Origin: Acestrorhynchus altus
Taxonomy: Eukaryota > Chordata > Actinopteri > Characiformes > Acestrorhynchidae
Direction: 5' to 3'
Length of the DNA: 64,000 nucleotides
Assembly (NCBI GenBank): GCA_034509495.1
Contig: CM067509.1
Span: 5,110,851-5,174,850 of the forward strand
In this document: positions 44,930-55,025 of the stretch, one piece after another
Layout: every line of letters begins with the position of its first letter
How positions within the stretch are numbered: position 1 is the first letter of the stretch
Position numbers and translations under genes: made by a program
The notes under the pieces: generated by a model
The model's database searches: none
The model's input: the letters and a program-made list of their open reading frames with translations, nothing else
Told to the model about the DNA's origin: nothing

Positions 44930-45290
44930 CAAAGTCCGGAAGTAGACCTAAACTCGCCCTCAATTAGAAACAGTTGGTTCTGATGGTCAGAACCAATCCA
45001 AGAACCACAAAGACCTGCAATGGAGTAGAAACTGCAGGAACACCAGTGTTACTGTTTACATGTCCAAAAAGGAAACCCATGCTCCAAAACCAACACCTTC
45101 AGGCTTGACTACAGTTTGCAGCTGAACCACGTGGATTAAAAAAAAAAAGCCTTCTGGAAAGTTTTATGGTTTGGGGAGTAAAAGTGAAACATCCAACCCC
45201 AAGAACCAGCTGTTAAACATGGTGGTGGTAGCAACATGTTCTTGAGTGTTTTGGGAGTGAATGTGATATGAAGATGATCCCAAAGATGTC
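44930..45290 (+). pseudogene. Tc1-like transposase relic
   Basis: CAAAACCAACACCTTCAGGC, GTTTGCAGCTGAACCACGTG, AAGCCTTCTGGAAAGTTTTA, AACCCCAAGAACCAGC and TTAAACATGGTGGTGG match, in order, the centre of a fish Tc1-like transposase gene. The last gives the residues VKHGGGSNM, the glycine-rich segment upstream of the second catalytic Asp. The stretch that should carry the first Asp (between TTTATGG and GTAAAAGTGAA) is deleted. Different lineage from those at 28, 35 and 50 kb. Confidence 0.7.
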
Positions 45291-46024
45291 TGGAATGGAT
45301 GAAGCAGGCTATGAAGTTACATTTGATTTAATCTTCCCAAGATCCAAGAAGGTTTCAGAACTCCCCCACAATGCTCTCCAAATCCTTTTCTCTGAACAAG
45401 ACATAATATATTGCAGCAAATGAGGAAAGTAGCCATTCGTCTCGGTCACTCAAGTCAGTAAACTCAACACAAATGTCCCGTAAGGAATAAAACATAGATC
45501 CAGAAGTAACTTCGTGACCAATGTGCAAAGAACAATGGCTTTGAATGCCAAGTTTAGACCTTTGGTTTCGAGATAAAGTGGGCAGACGATTTTTGTATAA
45601 AGATATGAGGACATTTAGAAAGGATTGCATGCAAGGAAACATAAATATGGCAGATTTATTTCATCAGTTCATCGCTGAATGAGTTTGAAATGACCATGAT
45701 TATGAAAGGCAATTCAATCTTCCTCCTATAGTTTCCTCTTTCCTGCTGAGCAAGTAACCATGCTTCTCTGTGGCTGATTGCTCTAAATTTGATTGATACC
45801 TTCTTATCAATGTCCCTGGCAAGTTATGTGACAGTATGTTAATCACTTTTTTTTGCAATTCTAACTCAATTTGCAGGAATAATTGCATCTGCCACGGTTG
45901 CAAGTGGATTCAAAATGTGCTGCATCTAAACTCTCCTGGGCTGGAAAGACGTTGCTTCTGTCCTTCATCTGAAATGTTGGAATATTTATTGTCCAGACTG
46001 TCCAGATGATGAAGCAGAGCCATG
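45291..46024. other. Unique sequence, no gene recognised
   Basis: The 95-codon minus-strand frame at 45,355-45,642 has no known motif. Nothing else recognised. Confidence 0.35.
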
Positions 46025-46165
46025 CCATTATTGCCGTGCATGACAGGCTGGTGTGTTAGTGGTGTGTTAGTGTGCATTGTGCTGGTATGTGTGGATGGAG
46101 AATTGCTGTGGTGGTCCTATGGGGTCCTGACCATTGATGATTAGGGTGAAAGGAGGCTAATAAAC
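46025..46165. repeat. Foldback-family fragment
   Basis: GGTGTGTTAGTGTGCATTGT, GCTGGTATGTGTGGATGGAG and TGGTCCTATGGGGTCCTGAC, then AGGGTGAAAGGAGGCTAATA, match parts of both arms at 57,165-57,660. It is an internally deleted fragment. Confidence 0.6.
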
Positions 46166-47310
46166 TATGTAGAGAATAATAGTGCTGTGGTTGTTTGGTG
46201 TAAATATGCGTTGATATTGCCTTCAACAGTAATTAGTTTGAATGAAATGAAACAGTCCCTCATTGTATGGTTTCTTGAATAAAGGAGGCTTTCTTTAATA
46301 GTCTTCTGCTTTAGTTGTCCCATTAGTTGTCTGGAAATCCCCAAATGCTGCCCATTTTAGTGTTTACTCTGCTTTCAAAACACCGGATCCAGGTATGTAT
46401 GCATTCAACAAGCCCTACCTGGGTTGAAGTAAGTGTTGGAGTAGGAAACAACTAAGATGCAGGTCCGGAGTTCCTCACACTTCTACCTAAAATCTGGTGA
46501 ATTCCAGTGACAATTCCGCCTCTTCCTTTTCATCTGATCGCTCCTCCCTACAATCGGCATCTGTCTCCTCTCTCCGTCCTCTCATCCCTGGTGTCCTTCC
46601 TGTCCAATATGTTCTCCTACCGAACACCAAAAAGCACTAGCTTGAGTCTGATGCACTCGACTGCCTCGCTCTCCCAGAGAGGATCCGCCGCACGATAATG
46701 ATGCATCAGCAATACGGAGCTGGCCCCTCCGAGTCAGCGAGACTTCTCGTCTGTTTTTGACAAAGACTTCAGTACCTTCTCAGATTTCAGGACCTCGGTA
46801 CCTTCTCACCTTTCTGGACTGTGCGTGGGTTGATCAGGGGGACCTGGGTCATGGGTATTAAAGTCAAGGAGGACTCGGAGAAGCAGCAATGATGCAGCGC
46901 TTCGGTGTTTGAGGCTTGTGAGCACAGCCCAGAGGAAATGGATCGGCAAGGTCGTCAAAGTCGGCGTAGGCGTTTGCCACTATAATGAGAGTCTTAAGTG
47001 CAACATTGCGAAACTTTTGAAGGTATTTTTAACTTTTGTTGTGTTTGTACGCTCAGAAATGTCACAGTACACTGAATGTCAGCTAGCCTGCGAACGCCTG
47101 GTCCACTCGGGGCCATAGGTGCACTCCGGTCCTGACATTTACTGACATGTAGCGCAAATATACGAGCGGCCGAGCCCCTGCAGCAACAACATGATTGCTT
47201 GACCCTTTTGCCACACCAGTCTGATGTTCTTCCAGCGGCAAGGGGAGGTGAACAAGAGGTTTGATACGAATGCCTACTTGAAAAACTTCATTATACGTTA
47301 GTCCTTAATG
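46166..47310. other. Unique sequence, no gene recognised
   Basis: High-complexity with several CpG-containing stretches (about 46,690-47,170). No exon or repeat recognised. Confidence 0.3.
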
Positions 47311-47893
47311 TAGATAAGGAGAACCAAGTGGCAACAGTATGCGGACCTTTGCTTTCAGTATCTGGTGTGAGCCCCTTGTGCAGCAACAACTGCAAATAAA
47401 CATTTTTGATAACTGTTGATTAGTCCTGCACATCAACTTGGAGCAGTTATAGGCCAATCCTCTGTACAAAACAACTTCAGCTCTGTAATGTCGGTGGCTT
47501 TCCTGTGGGTCCTTCGACAACATTTCTATTGGATTAAGGTCAGGACTTTGACTGAGCCTTTCCAAAACCTCACAATCTCTAGAGACGCAGCTCATGGACA
47601 GATGTCCTCACGTTTTCTTTTAGATTCTTTCTCCTTGCGACCCTACCATGCACACTATTGTTGTTCAGGGTTCTCCTGGTGTTGGACTTTTAGACAATGA
47701 GAGAATAGCCGTTAGTTGCTTCAAATTTACCTGTGGTTAATTTTACGTTAAAATTATCTCTTAATCCTAAAATTTCACATACTTTTGCAACTCAAAAAGA
47801 TGTAATATTGGGTCATTTTTAGGGCTGTTGAAGTTTCAGGTTAATTATGCAGAAATATAGAAAATTCTAACGGTGGTTCAAGTACCACTGCAG
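47311..47893 (-). mobile_element. Tc1-like element, internally deleted
   Basis: The left part contains AAGTGGCAACAGTATGCGGA, TGTGAGCCCCTTGTGCAGCA, TCTATTGGATTAAGGTCAGG and ACTTTGACTGAGCCTTTCCA. The right part has TCTCCTTGCGACCCTACCAT, TTTCACATACTTTTGCAACT and CAGAAATATAGAAAATTCTA. These are the two ends and parts of the body of a common fish Tc1-like element of about 1.2 kb, transposase on the minus strand. Here most of the transposase is lost, with apparent junctions near 47,577 and 47,628. Residues SPDLNPIE of the third catalytic region survive on the minus strand near 47,540. Flanking TA duplication not verified. Confidence 0.8.
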
Positions 47894-48379
47894 TTTTTTT
47901 TTTTTGAAAGTCAGGATTTCATTCAGTTGATCTGCAGTATACTGTTGCAAAATGCAATCATATTTCCCATGCCTGTCAAACTGTTTCCCTTTGCTTCATT
48001 TTAATACTACTGTATGGAGATTTTTTAAATAAATACAAATATAAAATATAAATATAGTCCCAACAGTCATTTCTGTGGAGCCTCTGGCAAGTATTTACAT
48101 AGATTTTAGTGTGTAGTCTTGCATACAAATAAATACACATGGGGCATGAAATCGGGTTTGTCTGTAGCCTGCCAGTCTGGGGATATCATGCAATAGGGAG
48201 AGTTCTAACCAGTAGATGGGAATAAACAGTAAATAAAATGAGGGGGTGGAGCCACAGACTAAAAACAATATTTAATCTGTTTCAGCTGTAGCTCATTTAC
48301 TAGGCTTTATGAAGCTTAACTAGAAATGCAATTGATTAAACTGAGATGCAGGAGTGAGGAGAACATTTCACTAAACTAT
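47894..48379. other. Unique sequence, no gene recognised
   Basis: A/T-rich; T-run at about 47,896-47,905. Nothing recognised. Confidence 0.35.
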
Positions 48380-48587
48380 AATCAGTTACAGTTACAGATC
48401 CACACTTTGCAGGCACTTACATGCTACCTTGTAGGCTTCATAACTCAGGATCAGAATAACCTAGAGACCTGATATACATATGATAACAAACTCATCATGT
48501 ATAATGAATTATCACCGAGTAATCAGGCTTAAACAGGTAAAATTCACTGATTTCCAGTGCATGTTTACTGCTCTGTGCACATGTACA
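48380..48587 (+). repeat. GC-box dispersed repeat, copy 3 (left part)
   Basis: CAGTTACAGATCCACACTTT, GCTTCATAACTCAGGATCAG, AAATTCACTGATTTCCAGTG and CATGTTTACTGCTCTGTGCA match copies 1 and 2. The GAATTAAATCCCAG segment is missing. It runs straight into the 52-bp tandem array. Confidence 0.7.
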
Positions 48588-48785
48588 TGCTCAACCTGCA
48601 TACAGACTCTGACTGATCAGAGAGAGGGGGCGGGACTGATGCTCAACCTGCATATAGACTCTGACTGATCAGAGAGAGGGGGCGGGGCTGATGCTCAACC
48701 TGCATACAGACTCTGACTGATCAGAGAGAGGGGGCGGGGCTGATGCTCAACCTGCATACAGACTCTGACTGATCAGAGAGAGGGG
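48588..48785 (+). repeat. 52-bp tandem repeat, 3.8 units
   Basis: Units start at 48,588, 48,640, 48,692 and 48,744 (TGCTCAACCTGCATA...), exactly 52 bp apart. Each carries the CTCTGACTGATCAGAG hairpin, and the first three also end with a GGGGGCGGG GC box (first unit GGGGGCGGGACT, next two GGGGGCGGGGCT). The fourth is cut at AGAGAGAGGGG. Elsewhere the family has a single unit, so this is local amplification inside one copy. Near-identity of units implies recent expansion. Confidence 0.95.
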
Positions 48786-49387
48786 ACAAAATTTCAGGAG
48801 ACTTGAATCCCACATCATGTTTCTCAACTAATCACCTGCCCCACCTGACTTTCAAAGACCTATACCTACATGCCCCCTTTGCTTTTGTCAGTTGTCCAGG
48901 CAGTTGGCTCCAACTCTGCCTTCTCTACTTGGCTGGATCAGCGATGACCAAGATGTCTCGAGACTTGTTCCAATGACAGGATCAGCAACTTTAACTTGTG
49001 ATTGTTAGCATTCAAATCTTAAAAACTTATATAATATACAGTATATAATAGAATACAATATTTTTTCGTCTTCAAGTAAATCTACAGTTCTGTCCAAAAA
49101 GTCTTACTTGTGATCTCAGCTACACCTTCGGAGTCTGTGCAGATGGACGCAATCTTTCCATAGACCTCTGAAGTTAATCATTGCCTTGCTTACATGTTAG
49201 AGCTACTAACTCGCACACAATTACTTCTGACATTTTTAATGTCACCTCGTCTTGCCTGAAAATTGTCCCATTTATTTCTCTCTCTCTTATAAATCCTTGA
49301 ATTATTTCTTCCCGCTGCAATTTTGCGTTCATTTCCGCTGTGCTCTCTGGTTACGCGCTTCATAAGGCTGGCTATAAGTGTCTGGGT
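48786..49387. other. Unique sequence, no gene recognised
   Basis: Part of 48,815-48,960 loosely resembles 59,020-59,190 (TCAACTAATCACC/TCAACTACCCCCACC, GTTGGCTCCAACTCTGCCTT/GTTGGCTTCACACCTGCCTT), so an old dispersed repeat may be present. Nothing further recognised. Confidence 0.3.
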
Positions 49388-49388
49388 G

Positions 49389-49436
<48 letters not shown>
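49388..49436. repeat. (CT)n microsatellite
   Basis: About 24 CT units with TTT interruptions. Confidence 0.95.
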
Positions 49437-49437
<1 letters not shown>

Positions 49438-49543
49438 CCGTACAATTTTAATCTAACCCTGCTCTCCCAACCCTAATTGGGCCAGGCAAATTTAAATCAC
49501 AAAGGTTTTGGCACTTCTTAATCAAACCCCAAATTCTTTCTAT

Positions 49544-49544
<1 letters not shown>

Positions 49545-49586
<42 letters not shown>
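49545..49586. repeat. (CT)n microsatellite
   Basis: About 20 CT units. It immediately precedes an acceptor-like CCTCCGCAG at 49,601-49,609 and would serve as a long polypyrimidine tract. Confidence 0.95.
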
Positions 49587-49589
<3 letters not shown>

Positions 49590-49609
49590 TCCCACTCCGG
49601 CCTCCGCAG

Positions 49610-49882
49610 CCAAAAGCCCAAGCTGTAAATTGGCGGCCGTCTGCAGGCGCGGAAAAAGTCATCATCTGAAGTATCGAACTCATTCGAGTAGAGTGCTCGT
49701 GCCCAAAGTGATCTCGAAGAGACGCTTCGAAAGGGAAGAAGGAAAGAAGGAGGCTAGGATCATCAGTGAAGTGTGGCTGGGAGCGATTGCTAGGGGATCC
49801 GGTTCACATTTTCCTGCCGCAAATGCAGCTTTCATCCCTGAAGTCCGAGGGGAAATTAAAAGCGATTGTGTGGGAGATGTAG
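49610..49882 (+). CDS. Candidate internal exon, unrecognised product (speculative)
   Basis: A 273-bp segment lies between a polypyrimidine tract with CCTCCGCAG and a donor-like AG|GTATGT, and is open in one frame for its whole length (91 codons). The predicted peptide is basic, with KRRFEREEGKKEARIISEVW in the middle, and matches no domain known to me. A 100-codon minus-strand frame also covers most of it, so low stop density rather than coding may explain the open frame. Base composition is unlike the flanks: high-complexity and richer in CpG. It could equally be a conserved non-coding element. No neighbouring exon was identified. Confidence 0.2.
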
Positions 49883-50027
49883 GTATGTGAACATTTGACA
49901 AATTAACAATAGAAAGGAGAAACGGTTTAATTCTCACTTCATTGCAAACTTTGGAAGAGTTGATGAAGTTTGGTCCGTGCACACATGGGATACAGTAAAA
50001 AAAAAAAATCTTATATATCTATAACAA

Positions 50028-50062
50028 TACACAGATGAACCATAACATTATGACCAAGATTA
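50028..50062. repeat. Left terminal inverted repeat of the composite element
   Basis: TACACAGATGAACCATAACA continues into TTATGACCA. It is the inverted counterpart of GGTTTTAATGTTATGGCTGA-TGTA at about 51,767-51,790 and resembles the ends of the element at 33,091. Confidence 0.7.
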
Positions 50063-50940
50063 TACGGTCACCGTCCATTCTATCAGCTCCTCTGATCTGG
50101 AAAAGCCACTGAAGAACGCAGAGTTCTTTGTCTTCCACAAAATTGGTTTGAGGTGACTATGGTCAGGAACGTTTCTCCATTTCTCACATTCAGGCCTTGA
50201 CTGGTATTAACCAGTCCTAACAGATCCTGTGCTAAGAAAACCTTCGCCACACCATTGCACCACGTCCACCAGAATGGACTGTCCCCACAAGGTAGGCTGG
50301 TGTTCATGGATTCATGCTGTGTTCACTACCTGTCTTCCACAGCAGACATTCAGATTCATCAGACCAGGCTATGTTTCTCCCATCTACATCTGTCCAGTGT
50401 TGAGGACCCTGTGTCCACTTGGCTGACAGAAGTGAACCTTGACCTGGTCTTCTCTTGTAGCCCATCCTCCTCAAGGTCGGATGTCTTGTACGTCCCTGGG
50501 CTGCTTTTCTGCTCTTGACAGTTACTGTAGCCTTTCTGTCCTGGTCAGCTCCAGCCAGTCCGACCTCTCATTAAAAGGGAGTCTCCATCTGCAGAATTGC
50601 CATCACTGGATGGGTTTTCTTTATTGCACCATTCTGACAACTCCAGAGACTGTTGTGCTGAAAATCCCAGGAGATCATCAGTTCTGGAAATACTCAAAAC
50701 CAGTCCTGTTGACAGCAGAAATCACACCATGTTCAAAATCACTGAGCTCACATTGATTTCTCATACTGGTGATTGATGTGAACTGCGTCCACCTAATTGG
50801 TTGATTAGATAAATGCATGAATGTGGTCTTCAAAATTTGACCTGGTACATGTGGTTCACAGTTAGATATTTTTTTGCCATTTAATTGCTTATTCAAAGTG
50901 ACCATAGTGCTGAAGCTGTGGTAATGAAGTGTCATAACTA
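50063..50940 (-). pseudogene. Tc1-like DDE transposase relic
   Basis: On the minus strand the N-terminal piece LSDFEHGVISAVNRTGFEYF (about 50,680-50,745) matches the Tc1-like 'LSDFERGM' region. Next come words for the DNA-binding and linker parts (GGTCGGATGTCTTGTACGTC; TACTGTAGCCTTTCTGTCCT). Then AWSDESE (about 50,350-50,369) keeps the first catalytic Asp (complement 50,358-50,360), and the glycine-rich region is degraded to ILVDVVQWCG near 50,255-50,280. The region with the second Asp and third acidic residue is not recognisable, so the copy is C-terminally truncated and frameshifted. Confidence 0.8.
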
Positions 50941-50984
50941 TTCCCAGTTCATGACTGAAAAATGAAAGTGTTTTGATGAATTAC

Positions 50985-51600
50985 CCTTGGTGTATTTACC
51001 ATTATGGGTATGGACTGTGTATATTCTCAGTATATTATATCAACCTTACCAGATTCCTAATTAGCCCTTGTCTGTTCCTACTGAGTCTCGTTATATTCCT
51101 GTTGAATATTAGTGTATTTCCATTGTGTGTCAGTGTATTCATTCATATTGTTAGTCAGTATATTGCTATTGTGCTATTGGATCTCTGTCTGTAATCTCAG
51201 TACATTAGTCCCAGTCTAATCTTGTGGAGAATCTTTCTATGGAGCCTCAGTCTACTCCTATTAAGCCTCCATATATTACTATTTAGCCTCAGTCTATTTT
51301 TTTGGAACCTCAGTCAAACCCCGTGGAACCTCCATCTGTGTCCATCTATTCAACCTCAACCTATTTCTGCGGAGCCCCATTCTATTCCTATAGAGCCTTA
51401 GTTCCTATGAAGAATCAGAACATTGCTATTGAGTCTCCATTTGTTCCTAAAGAACTTTAGTCTATTCCCATGGATCCTCGATCTACTCCAATGCAACTTC
51501 ACGGTATTCCAATGAAAAATCCAACCACGGCTATTGTGCCTCAGCCTGTTCCAGTGGAACCTCAAACTATTCCTATAGAACCTGTGGTACCTCACACTGA
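50985..51600. repeat. 21-bp degenerate minisatellite (about 29 units)
   Basis: Units such as AGCCTCAGTCTATTCCTATG recur every 21 bp, with good examples from about 51,237 to 51,590 and older ones to the left. Because 21 is a multiple of three the plus strand reads a heptapeptide (P-M/I-E-P-Q-S-I type) and the minus strand a 'FHWNRLR'-type heptad, but stops are frequent on the plus strand. It lies between two Tc1-like pieces inside the composite. Confidence 0.8.
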
Positions 51601-51639
51601 TAGAGCAGCAGTTATGAAAAGGGGCCTCCATGGATCACA

Positions 51640-51790
51640 TCAATGAGCCTTGCTGCCCATGTCCAGTTGTCGTTCCTTGGTTCACTGTTGGTAGGTACTG
51701 ACCCCCCCCCCCCTTGACAGGATCCACTGTAACCAGATCAGCAACGTCATTCACATCCCCATCAGTGGTTTTAATGTTATGGCTGATGTA
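51640..51790 (-). mobile_element. 5' end of a second Tc1-like element
   Basis: On the minus strand, after the terminal repeat (about 51,767-51,790) and an adjacent leader (GTCATTCACATCCCC complement), the frame reads STYQQ-stop-TKE near 51,680-51,700, matching the fish Tc1-like 'STYQQWTKEG' with Trp changed to a stop, then degraded sequence. A poly(C) run of about 12 (51,702-51,713) has replaced the first helix-turn-helix codons. It is a different lineage from the transposase at 50,063-50,940. Confidence 0.75.
51702..51713. repeat. Poly(C) run
   Basis: Twelve C at the point where about 90 bp of transposase sequence are missing. Confidence 0.9.
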
Positions 51791-52189
51791 TTGGTTCACA
51801 TTCTTCTGGCACCTTAGAATAATCTCGAAGCCTCTTGTGAGATCTCAGCCACTCACCAACTTTCTAGCCAAGTGTGCAAAAGTGTAGTAAACCATAGAAG
51901 CTTCCGTCCATGGCCCCTGGTTGTATCCGCTGTGTCCATCAGACTGTAGAAATACCTGCTGTCCTCTCCAGTGCCTGTCCAGAAGAACCAGCTGTCTCCC
52001 AAACTGCCCGACTGAAAATAGACAGTCTCTGCTGTGACATCTTTCACAAGTTGGTGACCAAAGCATTCACTGTTGTAATTCCACCTGTCTCTCTTTGAGA
52101 GCGAGTCACGTAACAGTCCTCAGCATCTCAAGAAGTGGCACATATGCCCAAACAACTCCAACTTCCTAAAGTCTTACATCATGTTAAAT
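51791..52189. other. Unique sequence, no gene recognised
   Basis: Short frames on both strands (51,845-52,066 minus) without motifs. Confidence 0.3.
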
Positions 52190-52590
52190 TACACTGATCA
52201 CCCATAACCTCCTTGTTTCTACACGTATTGTCCGTTTCATGAGCTCGTCTGACCATACAGGAGAACCTTCTGTAATCACAGACTGTAGTTCACCTCCTTT
52301 CACCCTGATCTTCAATTATCAGGAGCCCACAGGACCACCACAGAGCAGCTATGATGTGGATGGTGGGTCATTCTCAGCACTGCAGTCACACTGACATGGT
52401 GGTGATTTGTTAATGTGTGTTGTGCTGGTACGAGTGGATCAAATGCAGTAGTGCTGCTGGAGTGTTTAAACCTGTCAGCGTCACTGCTGGACTGAGGACG
52501 GTTTACCAACCAGAAATATCTACTCCTGCATCTACAGAGTGGACCACCTAGTGTGTCTCATAGAGTGGACAGCGAGGGGACACAGTGTTT
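52190..52590. mobile_element. Foldback-family non-autonomous element, left part
   Basis: It starts TACACTGATCACCCATAACC, then CTCCTTGTTTCTACACGTAT, TTCACCCTGATCTTCAATTA, CATTCTCAGCACTGCAGTCA, CTGACATGGTGGTGATTTGT and GCTGCTGGAGTGTTTAAACC: the left arm of the palindromic family in the expected order. The right arm is missing. Non-coding. Confidence 0.75.
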
Positions 52591-53879
52591 AAACATTGCT
52601 CCGTGTGTTGAAGATCTGCAGTTCCTTGTGGAGGGTTCCTTCAGAAACCGGTTGTGTAGTGAATCCTGCTGCACACCCTGCAGGTATTTACGGCTCTTAT
52701 TATAGCCCAGTCAAGCACTACCACCTTTTTAAATCTGACTGAACACACTGACCAGCCCTCAACAAAAACCTCTTCCACTTTTGTTTCACTTCAGAAAACA
52801 TTCTGATCAATCCAAGCTACCTTCGCGGCCCTTGGCCTTCAGATTTGATCAAACAGTGAGTGCATGAGGGAGGTGTCAAATCTCACCTGGTGCCCTGCCT
52901 TCACTTTCACTTGACTGTCTGTCACCCACTGATATGATTGGTTATGCAAACCACAACTCAGCTGGGACAGGACGCAGAGTGGGCACTGTACCTTTAATCA
53001 CCCTTCAGACGGGGAAGCAGAATTGATGCTGACAACTGCACCTACCTCATCATCTCACAATCCACTTAACCGGTTCAGGCATTGATAGAACACCGGAGTG
53101 ACGAGGTTTAATCAGAATGTGTGTGTGTGTGTGCGTTAAAGTGTGTGTAATGCTGTGTATATAGATGTAGTCATTGACAGACGCTGTTATCTCTTGCACC
53201 ATGTATCACAGTCAGCAATTTGACCTTCTACACCTCTGAAGGCTTTCCAATGCAATTCTCCACCGAGTTGCTGATCAATGTGTAATAAGCTCGGTAACAT
53301 TTCAGCATAGTGGAGCAGGCCGTGTTGGAGGAGGAGTCAGCGGAGAAGGAAGAGTTGTGTGTTTGGACGTGTAAAGCCCTATTCGGATGGGATTAGTTCG
53401 ACGTGTGGAGGTGGGGTAAAGCCGTTTTTAGACAGTCCCATGTCAAAATCGAGGACTGTTTTACCTCATAGCCATAAAAATAACCCCGGGCTATGTTCGT
53501 CCTTTGTGAATCGACACGTGAGTAAACATGCGATGCAAAATGGGTCTCGATAAAACTGCAGTGTGGGCTCACAGTGTATCTAAGTGTGTATCAGTGGGGA
53601 GCTTCTTTGGGATCCTAAGGAAAACTTCGGTAAGGGGCCTTCCCCTTCTTTTCCCCATCATTTTCGTTCGACCTGGAGGCTCTAAGAACGTGTGTGACGT
53701 GCATATACGGCAGTCCAGCTGATTATGCTTGTAGAACCTTAACTAATTGTCAACCACTCTCAACTCTCCCACTGATTAAGACCTCAAGAGCAGAGCTGAA
53801 GGCATCGGATTACAGTTATTACAATCTGATTTCCTGTTAGCAGGAAGTTCCACTGAGGTTCCTTCTGGAGTTTATACAG
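52591..53879. other. Mostly unique sequence
   Basis: A short (GT)n lies at 53,119-53,133. Small frames (53,359-53,553 and others) have no motif. No repeat family recognised. Confidence 0.35.
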
Positions 53880-54120
53880 GTTTTAGGTGGTTGAGGATGT
53901 GAGTTGGTTGATATGGTGCTGCAAGGTGGCTGCTTTGGTTCTTCTGGTGGTTGGTATTATGATGTTAAGTGGTTGAAATAGAATCCCAGGTGGTTTCTAT
54001 GATGTTGTTAAACTGGTTGCTATGTTTGCTGAGTTTTTATTATGGTATCCCAGGTGGTTGCTATGGTATCTCAGGTACGTCTTACTGTGTCTCAGTTAGT
54101 TGCAAGGGTATTGTCGTGTG
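53880..54120. repeat. Degenerate 'GGTGGTTGCTATGGTATC' minisatellite
   Basis: AGGTGGTTGCTATGGTATCT, AAACTGGTTGCTATGTTTGC, CCCAGGTGGTTTCTATGATG and related words recur at 20-40 bp spacing. Complementary to 12,500-12,745, same strand as 7,480-7,580. Confidence 0.65.
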
Positions 54121-55025
54121 TTTGGTGTGGTGTCTCATACAAGTGTTTGGTTCTCACGTACATACTCATGTCGTCATCGTATAATAAGGGTGTACAAATG
54201 CTGGAATGCCATTCCTTCCTCTGGGAAAAAAAAAAAGGTCCGATCAAAAGATTCCCGACTCCCATCCGGGGACAGAGCATGTGCAAAAGCCGCTATTTCC
54301 TTTTTGCTTTGTAGGTCCAGATTCTCTGTCTTTGACACACATATACACACACTCTCTCACTCCACACACACCTGCAGATGCTGTAAGACGACGCGTAAGA
54401 TTCCGGTCGTATCCTGCTGCTATAGCATCTGCCTTTGACACCCCTCTCTGACAACCAATTCGGACCTGTCACTCGCACAAAAGGCGAGGAGAGGGCCTCG
54501 GCGAGAATGAGGAGAAAACGAACAGAGCCGAGAAACCTGCTGGAGGAGTGGGAGAATGAGCGGATCAGTGACAGCAGCTGACAGTGGTTTCAGCGCGCAG
54601 GTTTCGGGATCTAATCCGCAGAAGAGCTCTCTGAAATACTGCATTTGACAATATAGTAACGACACCCATCACAAAGTGCCACTTTCTCCACCTCTCCAGT
54701 GACAGGGTTTTTTTTCTTTCTCCTGTATGAAATAACTACCTCACCGCTGCTCATATCTTAAATAACTTCCTGCTTCGGAATGTCTTCTGACGTCCATTCT
54801 TACCTCGGCTAATCTCCGACAGCCAGATTTTCCAAAAATGCCACTAAATGTGAAAGTGCTGGTTTATTGGAAGAGCCAACTAGGATGTATGAAACTAGTG
54901 GCTGCAGTGAAGTCAGGTTTTCTGATTTAACACAGATCTGAACCTCTACAGTCTGTTTACCCTCATTTAAACCACATAAATCCAACTTTCTTATGCAAAG
55001 GCCTGTTATTATTTACTTTAGGCCA
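54121..55025. other. Unique, high-complexity sequence
   Basis: 54,200-54,660 contains several overlapping frames on both strands, CpGs and no repeats. No exon is recognisable by domain. Confidence 0.3.

Noticed and set aside
48588..48785. CRISPR-like array
   Set aside because: Units are contiguous 52-bp tandem copies without unique spacers, in a eukaryotic context.
51398..51631. 77-codon minus-strand frame with heptad repeats as a real repeat protein
   Set aside because: It is a translation of the 21-bp degenerate minisatellite. The plus strand has frequent stops and there is no start or splice context.
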